A stretch of 64,000 bases of DNA from JAICYJ01 sp045806525 (GTDB taxonomy: Bacteria > Actinomycetota > Thermoleophilia > Gaiellales > JAICJC01), in NCBI GenBank assembly GCA_045806525.1, contig JBJMJD010000009.1, positions 7,687 through 71,686 of the forward strand, given 5' to 3'. Position 1 is the stretch's first letter. Every line of letters starts with the position of its first letter. Positions 1-8,236 of this stretch are shown piece after piece. Below the pieces are notes generated by a model. That model had not been told where the DNA came from. It saw nothing but the letters and a program-made list of their open reading frames with translations, and made no database searches. The position numbers were made by a program, and so were the translations under genes.

Positions 1-18
1 TGACTGACTAGTCAGTCA
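1..18. promoter_or_regulatory. Perfect 18-bp palindrome, likely TetR operator
   Basis: TGACTGACTAGTCAGTCA reads identically on both strands. It lies 19 bases before the start of the TetR-family gene. Short perfect or near-perfect palindromes just upstream of tetR-type genes are usually the autoregulatory operator (family knowledge). The site may extend upstream of the window edge. Confidence 0.6.
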
Positions 19-37
19 GTACCCCGGGAGCGAACAG

Positions 38-634
38 ATGGCCGACCGTAAGACCGAGATCCTCGAGGCAACGTGCCGCGTCATCGCCCGGGAGGGCGCC
101 GACGGGCTGCGCATGGGGACGGTGGCCCGCGAGGCCGGCGTCTCGAGCGCGCTCCTGCACTACTACTTCGACACCCGGGCCGACCTGCTGATGCAGGCCT
201 TCGAGCACGCGGACATCAAGGCCGACCAGGCTGCCGACGCCGCGCTGGCCGGCATCCCGGGGGCGGTCGAGCGGCTGCGGCGGCTGCTGGAGATCTACGC
301 CGGGGCCGATGCCGTGTTCCGTGACGACTGGGTGCTGTGGGTCGAGATGTGGCGCAGCGCGATCTTCGACGAGCGGCTGGCCGAGAGCGTGCGCCGCTCG
401 TCGGCCTCGTGGATCGAACAGATCACGGACCTGCTGGAGCAGGCGCGCGACGAGGGGTCGATCGGCGACGCGATCGTCGTCAACGACGTGGCGATGCGGC
501 TGGCGGCGACCGTGGACGGGCTTGGCCTGCAGATCCTTTCCGGCATCACCAGCCACGACCGAGCCGCGGAGCTGATCAGAAGCGCGCTGGCGATCGAGCT
601 GGGGCTTCCCACAACTGCGAGGAGCGGCGTATGA
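38..634 (+). CDS. TetR/AcrR family transcriptional regulator (BetI-like)
   Basis: A 198-residue one-component repressor. The N-terminal helix-turn-helix lies at about residues 27-46 (GTVAREAGVSSALLHYYFDT), including the SALLHYYF signature of the TetR recognition helix. The C-terminal part (about 60-190) is the helical ligand-binding and dimerisation domain, with the tryptophan-rich WVLWVEMW stretch seen in BetI-like members. A GGGAG ribosome site precedes the ATG. Its stop overlaps the ATG of the Rieske oxygenase gene (ATGA), so it is the first gene of the operon. It probably represses that operon through the palindrome at 1-18. The ligand is unknown; a substrate or CoA-ester intermediate of the encoded pathway is an inference. 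Confidence 0.9.
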   Translation: MADRKTEILEATCRVIAREGADGLRMGTVAREAGVSSALLHYYFDTRADLLMQAFEHADIKADQAADAALAGIPGAVERLRRLLEIYAGADAVFRDDWVLWVEMWRSAIFDERLAESVRRSSASWIEQITDLLEQARDEGSIGDAIVVNDVAMRLAATVDGLGLQILSGITSHDRAAELIRSALAIELGLPTTARSGV

Positions 635-1743
635 GCGTGGTCGGCGACACCAAGGGCAAGACACTGCCGGCACGGGCGTACACGTCGCCCGAGGTGTACG
701 AGTCGGAGATGCGCGAGGTGTTCCTGAAGTCGTGGAACTTCGCCTGCCACGTCAGCGACGTCGCGGAGCCGGGCAGGTTCTGGACGACCACGATCGCGGG
801 CGAGCCGATCGCCGTGCTGCGCGACAAGGAGGGGCAGCTGCGCGCGCTCTCGAACGTCTGCCGGCACCGCGCGGCGCGCATCCTGGACGGCCAGGGCAGC
901 TGCCCGAAGGTGCTGCGCTGCCCCTACCACGGCTGGACGTACCGGCAGGACGGCCAGCTGGCGGCGGTGCCCGAGGCGCGCGGCTTCGAGGAGCTCGACC
1001 GCGAGAGCGTGCGGCTACCGGCCTTCCGGGTGGGCGAGCTGAGCGGGATGGTGTTCGTCTGCATGAGCGAGGAGACCGAGCCGCTCGACAGCTACTTCGG
1101 CGACCTGGCCGAGAAGCTGGCGCCGCTGCGGCTGGCCGAGCTGGGCGCCGGCCCGCGGATCGCGAACGGCTATGACCACAACTGGAAGGTGATCACCGAC
1201 AACTACCTGGAGGGCTACCACATCCCGGTCGGCCATCCCGGCCTGCTGCGGCTGCTCGACTACAAGCGCTACGTCGCCACCCCTGCAAAGAACCACACCT
1301 GGATCGACGGGCCGTTCCGCAACAAGCCGTCGCGGAACTACCAGGAGCGGCTGTACCAGAAGCTGCTGCGGCCGATGAAGGAGTTCCCCGAGGACCTGCT
1401 GGGAGCGTGGACGTACGTCCACTTGTGGCCCGCCACGTTCATCGACATCTACCCGGACCAGGTCGACACCTGGCAGCTGTTCCCCGCCGGGCTGCGGCAC
1501 ACCCGCACCGAGGCGCGGGTCTATCACTCGGGCTCCGGCGCCATCCGCGACCGGCTGGTGCGGGCCATCAACTGGCGCGTCAACACCAAGGTGATGGCCG
1601 AGGACGTGGAGCTGTGCGACATGGTGCAGCTGGGCCTGGAGTCGCGCACGTATGAGCGCGGCGTGCTGAACCGCAACGAGAACGGCGTGCTGGCGTTCCA
1701 CGACCTGCTGCGGCAGGCCGTTCCGGGCATCGACGAGCCGTGA
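631..1743 (+). CDS. Rieske [2Fe-2S] aromatic-ring-hydroxylating-type oxygenase, alpha subunit
   Basis: A 370-residue oxygenase component. The Rieske cluster ligands are visible as C77-x-H79 and C97-x2-H100 (CRHRAAR, CPYHGW). The mononuclear iron site is D190-NYLEGY-H197-x4-H202. The size and DNYLEGYHIPVGH motif suit the family that includes choline and glycine-betaine monooxygenases and small aromatic dioxygenases. The ATG at 631 overlaps the tetR stop, so this start is preferred over longer readings. No ferredoxin or reductase gene is adjacent, so the electron donor must come from elsewhere. The acyl-CoA dehydrogenase two genes on suggests an acyl-CoA or carboxylate substrate route, but the actual substrate cannot be read from the sequence. 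Confidence 0.9.
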   Translation: MSVVGDTKGKTLPARAYTSPEVYESEMREVFLKSWNFACHVSDVAEPGRFWTTTIAGEPIAVLRDKEGQLRALSNVCRHRAARILDGQGSCPKVLRCPYHGWTYRQDGQLAAVPEARGFEELDRESVRLPAFRVGELSGMVFVCMSEETEPLDSYFGDLAEKLAPLRLAELGAGPRIANGYDHNWKVITDNYLEGYHIPVGHPGLLRLLDYKRYVATPAKNHTWIDGPFRNKPSRNYQERLYQKLLRPMKEFPEDLLGAWTYVHLWPATFIDIYPDQVDTWQLFPAGLRHTRTEARVYHSGSGAIRDRLVRAINWRVNTKVMAEDVELCDMVQLGLESRTYERGVLNRNENGVLAFHDLLRQAVPGIDEP

Positions 1744-2087
1744 GGATCATCCGTGGCGATGACCGCTGGCTGTTCCTGACGCCGGAGATCGAGCGCGAGG
1801 TGCCGTCGCTGCTGGCCGCGCTCGGCGCGGGTGACGCCGACGCCGAGGCGGGGCGGATCGAGCGGCTGATCCACGACGGGCACATGCAGGACTGGTTCGA
1901 CTATCTGCGCGACTGCCGGGCGCGGCTGGAGGCGGCCGAGGTCGCCGGCGAGCAGGCGGCGTCGGCCGAACGGATGGCGGCGGTGCTGCGTGAGCAGTAC
2001 CTGCTGGCGCCGGCGCTGCGCGACGACGAGGCCCATGACGCGCCCGAGCGACGACGACTGGAGGAGCTTCTGTGGACTTCGCACTGA
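1740..2087 (+). CDS. Small protein of unknown function in the Rieske operon
   Basis: A 115-residue acidic, mostly helical protein starting at GTG, which overlaps the stop of the Rieske gene. It runs 16 bases into the following acyl-CoA dehydrogenase gene. No signal peptide, membrane segment or cysteine motif is seen. Its position between an oxygenase and a flavin dehydrogenase suggests an accessory or small subunit, but it does not resemble the usual dioxygenase beta subunit, which is longer (about 160-190 residues). I do not recognise the family. Translational coupling on both sides supports that it is a real gene. Confidence 0.6.
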   Translation: MRIIRGDDRWLFLTPEIEREVPSLLAALGAGDADAEAGRIERLIHDGHMQDWFDYLRDCRARLEAAEVAGEQAASAERMAAVLREQYLLAPALRDDEAHDAPERRRLEELLWTSH

Positions 2088-3259
2088 CCCCCGGGCAGCG
2101 TGAGCTGCGAGCCCGCGCCGCTGCGTTCGTGGACGAGGTGCTGATCCCGCTTGAGCTGACGGCGGAGCTGGCCGGCGGACGGCTGCCGGAGGCGGACCGC
2201 CGCTACGTCCGCGACCAGGCCCGCGAGCGAGGGCTCGACTCGGGCAACCACCCGGTGGAGCTGGGCGGGCGCGGCTGGGACAACATCGAGCAGGTGCTGG
2301 TGCAGGAGGAGCTGGGCCGCAACACCAATGCGATCTGGTGGAACATGGCGGGCGGCTACAACGTGCTGTCCAGCGGGACGTCCGAGCAGATCGACCGGTA
2401 CCTGCGCCCGACGCTGCGGGGCGACCGGGCCGACGCCTACGCCGTCACGGAGGGGGGCGCAGGGTCGGACTCCGGCTCTATCGCCGGCACGGCGGTCGAG
2501 ACGGCCGGCGGCTGGCACCTCAGCACCGAAAAGTGGTTCGTCACAACCGGCGACGTGGCCGACTACTTCATCGTGATGGTGAACGTGCTGCGCGACGGGG
2601 ATCTGCTGCCGACGCTGTTTCTGGTCGACCGCGACACGCCCGGGATCGAGGTGGTGGACGATCCGCCCTTCACCCACAACTACCCGCACGGCCACCCCAC
2701 CATCCGGTTCGACTGCGACCTGCCCCCAGACGCGGTGCTGGGCGGCCCGGACATGGTGGGCAAGGGCGCCGAGCTGCAGAACGAGTGGTTCGTGGAGGAG
2801 CGGATCCACATCGGCGCCCGTTGCGTGGGCGCGATGCGACGGCTGCTGGCCGAGACGGTGGACTGGACGATCGAGCGCCGCCAGTTCGGCTCCCGCATCT
2901 TCGACTTCCAGGGCGTCAGCTTCCCGCTCGCCGACTCGGCGTCGGACTGCCTGGCGGCACGGCTGCTGGTCTACCACGTGGCCTCTATGGCGGATGACCC
3001 TGCCGCCGACCCCAAGCTGGTGCACCACCGGGCGAGCGCGGCCAAGCTGTTCGCCAGCGAGGCGGCCCACCGCTGCGCCGACCGGTCGGTGCAGGCGTTC
3101 GGCGGCCGTGGATACATGCGGACGAACACGGCCGAGCGGTTCCTGCGCGAGCTGCGGGTCGACCGCATCTGGGAGGGCACCAGCGAGATTCAGCGGCTGA
3201 TCGTGGCCCGCGGGCTCGAGCGCCGCGGCGTCGAGACGCTGCTCGACGTGACCGGCTGA
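2072..3259 (+). CDS. Acyl-CoA dehydrogenase family protein
   Basis: A 395-residue flavoprotein of normal family length. The N-terminal helical domain is followed by the FAD-binding beta domain (AYAVTEGGAGSD; STEKWFVTTGDVADYF). The C-terminal helical domain carries RQFGSRIFDFQGVSF, QAFGGRGYM and WEGTSEIQ, the last marking the usual catalytic glutamate region. The family uses FAD to introduce a 2,3 double bond into acyl-CoA thioesters and passes electrons to ETF. The GTG start at 2072 follows a GGAGGAG ribosome site at 2060-2066. It closes the tetR-Rieske operon. A role in dehydrogenating a CoA-linked intermediate of the Rieske product is inferred. Confidence 0.92.
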   Translation: MDFALTPGQRELRARAAAFVDEVLIPLELTAELAGGRLPEADRRYVRDQARERGLDSGNHPVELGGRGWDNIEQVLVQEELGRNTNAIWWNMAGGYNVLSSGTSEQIDRYLRPTLRGDRADAYAVTEGGAGSDSGSIAGTAVETAGGWHLSTEKWFVTTGDVADYFIVMVNVLRDGDLLPTLFLVDRDTPGIEVVDDPPFTHNYPHGHPTIRFDCDLPPDAVLGGPDMVGKGAELQNEWFVEERIHIGARCVGAMRRLLAETVDWTIERRQFGSRIFDFQGVSFPLADSASDCLAARLLVYHVASMADDPAADPKLVHHRASAAKLFASEAAHRCADRSVQAFGGRGYMRTNTAERFLRELRVDRIWEGTSEIQRLIVARGLERRGVETLLDVTG

Positions 3260-3374
3260 TCTCTCGATTTCGGCGATGGGCCGGGGCCACGATGTGTCAC
3301 GGATCCGGTGCGATCCTCGTCGAACCCGGGAGCGGATGTTTGACACCATCCGCCGGGCGCGCGAGGGTGCATCG

Positions 3375-3923
3375 GTGGACGGGATCCGCCGCATGCGGCG
3401 CGTGTGGGTGATCGGGATCAGTGGGTCGGGCAAGACCACGCTTGCGGCCGAGCTGGCTCGCCGGCTGGGCGTCCCTCACATCGAACTGGATGCCATGCAT
3501 CACGGCCCCGATTGGGCGGAACCTGACCTCGACCAGTTCCGCGGCGACGTGGCGGGCGTCGTTGCCGGCGATGGATGGGTGGTCGACGGCGGCTACCAGC
3601 GCAAGCTCGGCACCATGGTGCCCGAGGCGGCCGACACGCTGATCTGGCTCGACCTGCCGCTGCATGTGTCGATGCTGCGCACCGCCCGCCGCTCGCTCAG
3701 CCGGGTGCTGCGCCGCGCCGAGCTCTGGAACGGCAACCGCGAGACGCTTGGCGCCCTGTTCTGGGGACGCGAGTCGCTGCTCTGGTGGTCGGTCAAGCAG
3801 CACCGTATCTACGAGCACTCGCTGCCGGAGCTGTTCGCGTCGCCCGAGTGCGCGGACAAGCGGATCCTGCGCCTGCGGTCCGCGAAGTCCGTGCGGGCGT
3901 GGCTGGCAACCGTTCCCGGCTGA
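3375..3923 (+). CDS. P-loop NTPase, adenylate-kinase-like (possible small-molecule kinase)
   Basis: About 182 residues with a Walker A motif GISGSGKTT near the N-terminus and a LID-like arginine-rich region (TARRSLSRVLRRAELWNGNRE). It ends in the WWSVKQHRIYE and LRLRSAKSVRAWL block typical of the AAA_17/adenylate-kinase-like proteins often annotated as topology modulation proteins. I chose the GTG at 3375 because a GAGGG sequence lies 6 bases before it; the ATG at 3393 is the alternative, and an ATG at 3336 would add unconserved sequence. It probably phosphorylates a small molecule or nucleotide, but the substrate is unknown. It stands alone, convergent with xseB. Confidence 0.8.
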   Translation: MDGIRRMRRVWVIGISGSGKTTLAAELARRLGVPHIELDAMHHGPDWAEPDLDQFRGDVAGVVAGDGWVVDGGYQRKLGTMVPEAADTLIWLDLPLHVSMLRTARRSLSRVLRRAELWNGNRETLGALFWGRESLLWWSVKQHRIYEHSLPELFASPECADKRILRLRSAKSVRAWLATVPG

Positions 3924-3927
3924 ACCG

Positions 3928-4143
3928 CTAGCTCTGCTCGGGCTCCGAGCGGCCCAGCCGCTCCAGCAGCTCGCCCACGCGCTGCTCGGCCTGGTTCAGC
4001 CGGGCCAGGCACAGCGCATGCAGCTGCTCGCCGCGCTCCCACAGCTTCAGCGACTCGTCCAGCGAGATCTGCCCGTCCTCCAGGCGCCGCACGATCTGCT
4101 CGAGCTCGGCCCGCGCCTGCTCGAAGGTCATCTCGTCGCTCAC
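3928..4143 (-). CDS. xseB: Exodeoxyribonuclease VII small subunit
   Basis: A 71-residue helical protein with the XseB signature (MTFEQARAELEQIVRRLEDG followed by SLDESLKLWERGEQLHALC). Several small subunits bind one XseA and are needed for single-strand DNA exonuclease activity in the cytoplasm. The GTG at 4143 overlaps the xseA stop by four bases (GTGA), so the two are translationally coupled. Length is normal for the family. Confidence 0.95.
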   Translation of the reverse strand: MSDEMTFEQARAELEQIVRRLEDGQISLDESLKLWERGEQLHALCLARLNQAEQRVGELLERLGRSEPEQS

Positions 4144-5372
4144 TCCGTCACCTCCTCGACCGTGGCGGCGATCCGGCCCTGCGACAGCCGCACCCCGATC
4201 CGCTGGCCGGCCGAGACCGCGTCCGCCGCCGTCACCACGGTGCCGGCCGCGTCCTGCACGATCGCATACCCGCGTTCGAGCGTCGCCGCCGGCCCCAGCA
4301 GCCGCAGGCGGTCGAAGGCATGGCCCACTCGCACCCGCTCCCGCTCCAGGCGGCCGACCGGCCAGCGGTCGAGGCCGTCGCGCACCCGCAGCAGCGACTC
4401 CCGCCGCACGGCGATCCAGCTGCGCGGGTCGGCGAAGGCCGGCCGCGACACCAGCATCGCGAGCGACTCCCGGCAGCGGTGGGTGCGCGTCTGCAGCGCC
4501 CGCCCTGCGCGTGCGGCCAGATCGTCCAGGTCGGCGGTGATCGCCGCGTGGTCGGGCACCACCAGCCGTGCCGCCAGGCTGGGCGTGCCCGCCCGCAGGT
4601 CGGCCACGTGGTCGACGATCGGCGTGTCCTGCTCGTGCCCGATCGCCGACACCACCGGCGTCCGGCACCGATCCACCGCCCGCACCAGCCGCTCGTCCGA
4701 GAACGGCAGCAGGTCCTCGAAGCTGCCGCCGCCGCGCGCCAGCACGATCACATCCACCTCGCCGTCCCGGTCGAGCCGCTCCAGCGCCGCCAGGATCTGC
4801 GGCACCGCGCCCGGCCCCTGCACGGCGGCCTCCTCCACCCGGAACCGCGCCGGCGGGTAGCGCACGGCGGCGGTCTCGATCACGTCGCGCTTGGCCGCTG
4901 CGTCACGTCCGCAGATCACCCCGATCACCCGAGGCAGCAGCGGCAGGGGCCGCTTCCGCTCCGGTGCGAACAGCCCCTCCTCGCCCAGGCGCCGCTTCAG
5001 GTCCTCGATCTGCCGCAGCACCAGGCCCAGCCCGTACGGCTCGATCGCGCTCACCCGCAGCCGCAGCTCGCCCCGCTTCGCATACAGCTCGGCCCGCCCC
5101 CGCGCGTGCACCCTGTCTCCCGGCCGCAGCGGCGGCCGGATCGCCTCCAGCCGATAGCGCGGCACCAGCGCCTGCAGCGATGCGCCCTCACCCGGGTCCT
5201 TCAGCGTCAGGTAGGCGTACGTCCAGCCGCTCTGCTGTTTCATCTCGGCCACCTCGCCGTCCACCCACACCTCCGGCAGGCGCTGCAGCCAGCCGCTCAC
5301 ACCGTGGTTGAAGCCGGCCACGGAATAGACCTGCCGGTCGCCGTACTGCACGGGCTGGGGCTTCACGCTCAT
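4140..5372 (-). CDS. xseA: Exodeoxyribonuclease VII large subunit
   Basis: A 410-residue catalytic subunit that degrades single-stranded DNA from both ends to oligonucleotides. An OB-fold domain (about 20-110, VWVDGEVAEMKQQSGWTYAY) precedes the nuclease domain. The nuclease domain contains VIGVICGRDAAAKRD, DVIVLARGGGSFEDLLPFSDE and VSAIGHEQDTPIVDHVADLRAGTPS, the conserved XseA blocks. A coiled-coil-like C-terminal arm ends in GYAIVQD and the RIGVRLSQGRI strand. Stop and start overlap with xseB. A 66-residue small gene lies 37 bases upstream on the same strand and may share the transcript. Confidence 0.96.
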   Translation of the reverse strand: MSVKPQPVQYGDRQVYSVAGFNHGVSGWLQRLPEVWVDGEVAEMKQQSGWTYAYLTLKDPGEGASLQALVPRYRLEAIRPPLRPGDRVHARGRAELYAKRGELRLRVSAIEPYGLGLVLRQIEDLKRRLGEEGLFAPERKRPLPLLPRVIGVICGRDAAAKRDVIETAAVRYPPARFRVEEAAVQGPGAVPQILAALERLDRDGEVDVIVLARGGGSFEDLLPFSDERLVRAVDRCRTPVVSAIGHEQDTPIVDHVADLRAGTPSLAARLVVPDHAAITADLDDLAARAGRALQTRTHRCRESLAMLVSRPAFADPRSWIAVRRESLLRVRDGLDRWPVGRLERERVRVGHAFDRLRLLGPAATLERGYAIVQDAAGTVVTAADAVSAGQRIGVRLSQGRIAATVEEVTE

Positions 5373-5409
5373 GGCGGCAGTATCGCCCCAGAACGGCAGG
5401 TCGCGCCGG

Positions 5410-5610
5410 TCAGGTGAGGATGCGCACGGCCACCTGCGGCGCGCATCCGTGCTCGAGCATGTTCACGGCCACGTGCAGGTCGGCGTCGGCCAGCGCGATG
5501 CGCTCGGCCACGTTCAGCGGATAGCCCGCCTGCAGCAGCACATGCAGCCTCCACGCCTCCACCTCGGCGGACGTCCCGGGCTGCACCTCGATCACTTGGG
5601 CTGCGGTCAT
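5410..5610 (-). CDS. Small conserved-looking protein of unknown function
   Basis: A 66-residue protein (MTAAQVIEVQPGTSAEVEAW to APQVAVRILT) with the pattern of two short helical repeats (WRLHVLLQAGYPLNVAERIALADADL). I chose the ATG at 5610 because the sequence upstream loses the acidic, helical character. It is the first gene before xseA on the minus strand (37-base gap) and faces the prenyltransferase gene divergently. No function can be assigned. Confidence 0.6.
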   Translation of the reverse strand: MTAAQVIEVQPGTSAEVEAWRLHVLLQAGYPLNVAERIALADADLHVAVNMLEHGCAPQVAVRILT

Positions 5611-5617
5611 CGGGTGA

Positions 5618-5643
5618 TGGTACGAACGGGGTCGGACGTACCA
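5618..5643. promoter_or_regulatory. 26-bp dyad in a divergent promoter region
   Basis: TGGTACG and CGTACCA form perfect 7-base arms separated by 12 bases, between the 66-residue gene (minus) and the UbiA-type gene (plus). A -10-like TATCGT lies at 5666-5671, eight bases before the ATG at 5679. The dyad therefore sits about 25-50 bases upstream of the likely transcription start, suited to a regulator or to overlapping promoters. The cognate protein is unknown. Confidence 0.4.
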
Positions 5644-5678
5644 ATCTTGGGTGGCGGGACGCTGGTATCGTGGCCTGC

Positions 5679-6656
5679 ATGGGCGCCGTCGCACGCGGTC
5701 TGTGGCTCGAGTTGCGGGTGATTCCGGTGCTGCTCTGGAGCTTCTCCGCCATCACCCTCGGCACCGCTCTGGGCGGCCGATCGGACGTCGAGGGCTGGTA
5801 CTACCTGGGAGCGGTGGCCCTGGGCGTGTTGATCCAGGGCGTGCTCGCACACACCCTCAACGAGATCGAGGACTGGCGCTCGGGCACCGATCGCCACGAT
5901 TCGCCGCGCGTCATCTCCGGCGGCAGCAAGGTGCTGGTGGCGGGGCTGCTGACGCCGCGTGCGCTGAAGCTGCTGTTCGCGGTCGCCTTCGTCGCAACCA
6001 CCGTGCTGGGACTCGCCCTGGTCGCCTCACGCGGCCTTGTGATGCTCCCGTTCGGCCTGGCGGGCGTGGCCGGAGCGGTGCTGTACACGCTGCCGCCGGT
6101 GCGGGCCGCCTACCGACCGTTCCTGGGCGAGGCGATCGCGTGCGTCTGCCTGTGGCTGTGCGTGACCGGAGCCGCCGTGCTGCAGGGCGGCAGGATCGAC
6201 GGGACGGTGGCCGTGGCGGCGCTGGCGGTGGCCGCCTACGCCGTCGGCATGCTGATGGTGCACCACTACCTCGACTACGAGGCCGACCGCTCGGCCATCC
6301 CCATGAAGACCACCACCATTGTGCTGCTGGGCCTGCGACGGGGCCGGATCTACGCGATCGGGTGGGGGACAGTGGCGCTGGGGTCGGCGGCCGGCGCCGC
6401 CGTGGCCGAGCCGAAGCTGACGCCGCTGGCGGTGGCGTACGTGGTCGGCCTCGCGTGTCACGTGCGCTGCCGTCCGGACGACGTCGCCTCCGTGACCACG
6501 AATGAGATGGGCATCATCTTCTTCGGCATCGCCGGCGCCCTGATCTCGGCCGCGCTGCTCGTGCCGGCGCTGGCCTGGGCTGCCCTCGCAGCCGCCGCGC
6601 TGGTCGCGCTCGAGATGCGCCTCGCGGTGCAGCCGGCGGAGACGCCTGCCGCATGA
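5679..6656 (+). CDS. UbiA-family prenyltransferase (membrane)
   Basis: About 325 residues with 8-9 hydrophobic segments. The first aspartate-rich motif is NEIEDWRSGTD (residues 61-71), a variant of NDxxDxxxD, followed by basic DRHDSPR. The second acidic motif is YLDYEADRSAIPMKTTT. These bind Mg-prenyl diphosphate in UbiA enzymes such as MenA, UbiA and protoheme farnesyltransferase. The acceptor cannot be told: a MenA-like quinone role is possible, but no menaquinone genes are nearby. I prefer the ATG at 5679 because a -10-like TATCGT ends eight bases before it (leaderless mRNA); a GTG nine bases earlier is possible. The stop overlaps the next gene by four bases. Confidence 0.85.
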   Translation: MGAVARGLWLELRVIPVLLWSFSAITLGTALGGRSDVEGWYYLGAVALGVLIQGVLAHTLNEIEDWRSGTDRHDSPRVISGGSKVLVAGLLTPRALKLLFAVAFVATTVLGLALVASRGLVMLPFGLAGVAGAVLYTLPPVRAAYRPFLGEAIACVCLWLCVTGAAVLQGGRIDGTVAVAALAVAAYAVGMLMVHHYLDYEADRSAIPMKTTTIVLLGLRRGRIYAIGWGTVALGSAAGAAVAEPKLTPLAVAYVVGLACHVRCRPDDVASVTTNEMGIIFFGIAGALISAALLVPALAWAALAAAALVALEMRLAVQPAETPAA

Positions 6657-7309
6657 GCCTCGAGCTGGAGCTGGAAGCCGCCCGTGATGCCGCCCAGCAC
6701 CTGGCCGGCAACGGCGAGCAGGTGGCGGCGGTGATGGCCAGCGAGCCGGGGCTGGCGGCGCGCGTCTATCTGATCGCGTTCGAGGCGGATGGGGAGCACA
6801 GCTACCTGGCGCTGGGCCCGGACCTGTCGCCGGTGCACGACCGCCGGCTTGTGCGCGACGCCGTCGTCATGCTGGCGCTGGCGGAACGGGCCGAGGAAGC
6901 GTCCGTGGCGCTGCAGGCGGAGTCGCTCGAGCGGGAGTTTGCGACCGCCGAGCAGGCGCTGCGGGACGGCCATCCCGCCGAGGCCGCCGCGGCGGCCGAT
7001 GTGCGCTCGGCGTTGCACGAGCTGGCGGAGGCCGCGGACGGCCCGCGGGTGGCCACGCCCCTCTACCTGGACACGATCGGCGCCGCCTCCGGCCGGCTGG
7101 CCGTGGCCCTGGTCGGGCTCCGCGACCAGGTCGAGCTGATGACCTCGCCGGGAGCCGCACCCAGCGGCGCGGCCGAGGCCGCCTGGCGGGCGCTGGGCGT
7201 GGCCGCCAGCGCCGGTGACCCGTCCCAGTTCTCGCACTCCATGACCGCGACAACCGCCGCCGCGGAGGCGCTCGCCGATGACGTGCTGGAGCGGCTGCGG
7301 CCCGTATGA
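6653..7309 (+). CDS. Hypothetical protein, alanine-rich, soluble
   Basis: A 218-residue protein beginning MSLELELEAARDAAQHLAGN. It overlaps the stop of the prenyltransferase gene (ATGA). It has no signal peptide or membrane helix and is predicted mostly helical after about residue 60. The early part (ARVYLIAFEADGEHSYLALG) looks like a small alpha/beta unit. Coupling to a membrane prenyltransferase upstream and proline dehydrogenase 12 bases downstream gives no clear functional hint. I do not recognise the family. Confidence 0.65.
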   Translation: MSLELELEAARDAAQHLAGNGEQVAAVMASEPGLAARVYLIAFEADGEHSYLALGPDLSPVHDRRLVRDAVVMLALAERAEEASVALQAESLEREFATAEQALRDGHPAEAAAAADVRSALHELAEAADGPRVATPLYLDTIGAASGRLAVALVGLRDQVELMTSPGAAPSGAAEAAWRALGVAASAGDPSQFSHSMTATTAAAEALADDVLERLRPV

Positions 7310-7321
7310 TCCGCGGCGCCC

Positions 7322-8236
7322 GTGCGAATCGTTGACCGTCTCATCGCGACCTCGCTGCCTGTCGTGCCGCGACCGCTGGTGCGCCACTTCGCCGACCGCT
7401 ACATGGCCGGCGAGACGCTGGCCGATGCCATCTCGACGGTCTCCGCGCTGAACGGGATCGGCGCCGCGGCGACGGTCGACGTGCTGGGCGAGTTCGTCCA
7501 CGACGTCGCGCAGTGCCAGGCCACGGCCGACGAGTACGTCGAGCTGCTGGACGCTATCGCCGGCGAGGGCCTCGACGCCAACGTCTCGATCAAGCTGTCG
7601 GCACTGGGCGCCGAAATCGATCCTCAGCTCGCGCTCGAACACACCCGCCGGGTGGTGCTGGCCGCCGCCGGCCACGGCAGCCGGGTGCGGATCGACATGG
7701 AGCACAGCGGTCTCACCGACCAGACGATCGGCGTCTACCGCACGCTCCGCGACGAGGGGCACGACAACGTGGGAATCGTGCTGCAGGCCTACCTGCGCCG
7801 CACCTCCGGCGACGTGCGCGCGCTGGCCGACCTCGCGCCGAGCGTGCGCCTGGTCAAGGGCATCTACATCGAGCCTCCCGACATCGCCTACACCGAGCCG
7901 GCGCTGGTCAATCGCAACTTCCTGGCGCTGCTGCGCGACCTCGTCGACCGCGGCTGGGCGGTGGCGGTTGCCAGTCACGACAACGAGCTGGTGGGAGAGG
8001 CCCGGCGGATGGCCGACGAGCGGCACCTGCAGCCCGACCGATTCGAGTTCCAGCTGCTGCTCGGCGTCAAGGAGCCACTGCGCGACCAGCTGATCGCGGC
8101 CGGCCACCGAGTGCGCATCTACGTGCCCTACGGCCAGGCCTGGTACGCCTACTCGCTGCGACGGCTGAAGGAAAACCCCAGCATCGCCGGGTACGTTGCC
8201 CGCGACGTGGTGCGCGGCCTGGTGCGGAAGCCGTGA
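7322..8236 (+). CDS. Proline dehydrogenase (monofunctional PRODH)
   Basis: A 304-residue FAD-dependent TIM-barrel enzyme oxidising proline to delta-1-pyrroline-5-carboxylate. Family blocks are NVSIKLSALG, VRIDMEHSGLTD, GIVLQAYLRRT, RLVKGIYIEP, VAVASHDNELV, EFQLLLGV and RIYVPYGQAWYAYSLRRLKEN. The last contains the paired arginines that bind the proline carboxylate. Length matches the short bacterial PRODH class rather than bifunctional PutA. The start is a GTG at 7322. The stop overlaps the GTG of a class III aminotransferase, suggesting a joint role in proline/ornithine-type amino acid catabolism. No P5C dehydrogenase gene is in the window. Confidence 0.93.
   Translation: MRIVDRLIATSLPVVPRPLVRHFADRYMAGETLADAISTVSALNGIGAAATVDVLGEFVHDVAQCQATADEYVELLDAIAGEGLDANVSIKLSALGAEIDPQLALEHTRRVVLAAAGHGSRVRIDMEHSGLTDQTIGVYRTLRDEGHDNVGIVLQAYLRRTSGDVRALADLAPSVRLVKGIYIEPPDIAYTEPALVNRNFLALLRDLVDRGWAVAVASHDNELVGEARRMADERHLQPDRFEFQLLLGVKEPLRDQLIAAGHRVRIYVPYGQAWYAYSLRRLKENPSIAGYVARDVVRGLVRKP

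Noticed and set aside
8..673. Minus-strand frame antisense to the TetR gene
   Set aside because: Composition is typical of an antisense shadow, with no recognisable domain, while the plus strand encodes a clear TetR protein.
3276..3374. Extended N-terminus of the P-loop NTPase
   Set aside because: The extra residues are unlike the family and the GTG at 3375 has a better placed ribosome site.
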